From positions 1 through 14,644 of the forward strand of contig CAAGHZ010000016.1 of the NCBI GenBank assembly GCA_900769795.1: a DNA stretch of 14,644 bases, in the 5' to 3' direction. Within the stretch, counting starts at the first letter, position 1. Each line of letters opens with the position of its first letter. Origin of the DNA: Clostridia bacterium (lineage in GTDB: Bacteria > Bacillota > Clostridia > Monoglobales > Monoglobaceae). A model generated the notes under the pieces. The model had not been told where the DNA came from. It did no database searches and was given only the letters and a program-made list of their open reading frames with translations. Below are positions 13,857-14,644 of this stretch, in pieces. The position numbers were made by a program, and so were the translations under genes.

Positions 13857-14644
13857 ATGAAGAAGCTTATGCTTGGTAATGCGGCGGTTGCCCGCGGTGC
13901 TTATGAAGCAGGTGTTTCGGTTGTTGCATCGTATCCCGGAACCCCAAGCACAGAGATTACCGAAAATATTGTAAAATATGAGAATATATATGCAGAGTGG
14001 TCGCCAAACGAAAAGGTTGCGGCAGAGGTTGCAATCGGTGCGTCAATTGCAGGTGCAAGAAGTATGTCCTGTATGAAGCACGTTGGTCTCAACGTGATGG
14101 CAGACCCTGTGTTTACAGTTAGTTATACAGGCGTAAATGGTGGTCTTGTTTTCTGCGTGGCAGATGACCCGGGTATGCACTCATCCCAGAATGAGCAGGA
14201 TTCGCGCCACTATGCAGAGGCGTCAAAGATTGTTATGCTTGAGCCGTCAGACTCTGCCGAGTGTAAGGATTACACAAAGGCAGCGTACGCACTTAGCGAA
14301 AAGTTTGACACTCCTGTGTTTATAAGACTCTCTACAAGAGTATCCCACTCACAGAGCCTTGTTGAGGAATGTGAGCCTGAGACAGTTGAACTCAAAGATT
14401 ATAACAAGAACATTGACAAGTACGTTATGATGCCGGCTAAAGCGGTAAAACGTCACGTTGATGTAGAAAACCGTATTGCGGCACTTAGAGAATATGCAGA
14501 GAATTGTGAGTTCAACACGGTTGAGGATAACGGCAGCAAGATAGGTGTGATCACATCGGGTATTACATATATGTACTCAATATAAGCGCTTGGCGACAGA
14601 CTAAACTACTTAAAACTTGGTCTGGTTTATCCCTTGCCCGAAAA
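13857..14644 (+). pseudogene. iorA: Indolepyruvate:ferredoxin oxidoreductase alpha subunit, in-frame stop, cut by right edge
   Basis: IorA with IorB interconverts aryl pyruvates and aryl-acetyl-CoA plus CO2, using thiamine diphosphate and ferredoxin. The N-terminal pyrimidine-binding domain is clear: LMLGNAAVARGAYEAGV (4-20), SYPGTPSTEI (25-34), EWSPNEKVAAEVAIGAS (47-63), MKHVGLNVMADP (73-84), DDPGMHSSQNEQDSR (103-117) and PVFIRLSTRVSHS. Whole IorA is about 580-600 residues with C-terminal TPP and ferredoxin domains beyond the window. A TAA at 14583-14585 (codon 243) ends translation after GITYMYSI, but the same frame continues ALGDRLNYLKLGLVYPLPE to the edge, as expected for intact IorA. One base change from a sense codon, plausibly GAA, explains it. 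It is either a recent nonsense mutation, strain variation or a sequencing error. GAGGAA lies ten bases before the ATG. Confidence 0.85.

Overview
The window is AT-rich bacterial DNA from a low-GC, Gram-positive-type anaerobe, most likely a gut or rumen member of the Clostridia. Pointers to this are strong AGGAGG-type ribosome sites, a tyrosine-type T-box riboswitch, a TmcAL (YlbM) gene, an elongation factor P gene followed by a CD1247-type zinc-ribbon protein (an order I recall from clostridia), an indolepyruvate:ferredoxin oxidoreductase gene and a GH95 glycosidase. No mobile element, CRISPR array, tRNA or rRNA was seen. The order is colinear with tight spacing and ordinary terminators, so this looks like chromosomal core and metabolic DNA.

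Layout: (1) 1-1767, the 3' part of a GH95 alpha-L-fucosidase-like gene, cut by the left edge. (2) 1822-4212, a polar amino-acid ABC importer operon (lipoprotein, permease, ATPase) with a near-consensus promoter, a strong hairpin between the first two genes, and a bidirectional terminator. (3) 4211-7712, minus strand, a four-gene operon: histidinol-dehydrogenase-like, imidazoleglycerol-phosphate-dehydratase-like, HAD phosphatase and fumarase beta-subunit-like. (4) 7831-8961, minus strand, tmcAL, divergent from (5) efp and the CD1247-type gene (9117-10136). (6) 10156-13772, a consensus promoter, a T-box leader with a UAC (Tyr) specifier, a sodium:solute symporter and an acyl-CoA ligase. (7) 13857 to the right edge, iorA with its own promoter and an in-frame TAA at 14583-14585.

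Two parts merit attention. First, the HisD-like and HisB-like proteins both keep their folds but lack residues that metal and substrate binding depend on in the canonical enzymes. They sit with a phosphatase and a fumarase half-enzyme that has no alpha subunit nearby, and with no other his gene. This suggests either unusually divergent histidine enzymes or a different pathway built from his-family parts.

Second, the Tyr T-box, transporter, acyl-CoA ligase and adjacent iorA fit a tyrosine-starvation-induced route that would take up an aryl acid such as 4-hydroxyphenylacetate, activate it to the CoA ester and reductively carboxylate it to the aryl pyruvate. This is a hypothesis. The iorA copy shown is interrupted by a stop codon with homology continuing in the same frame.
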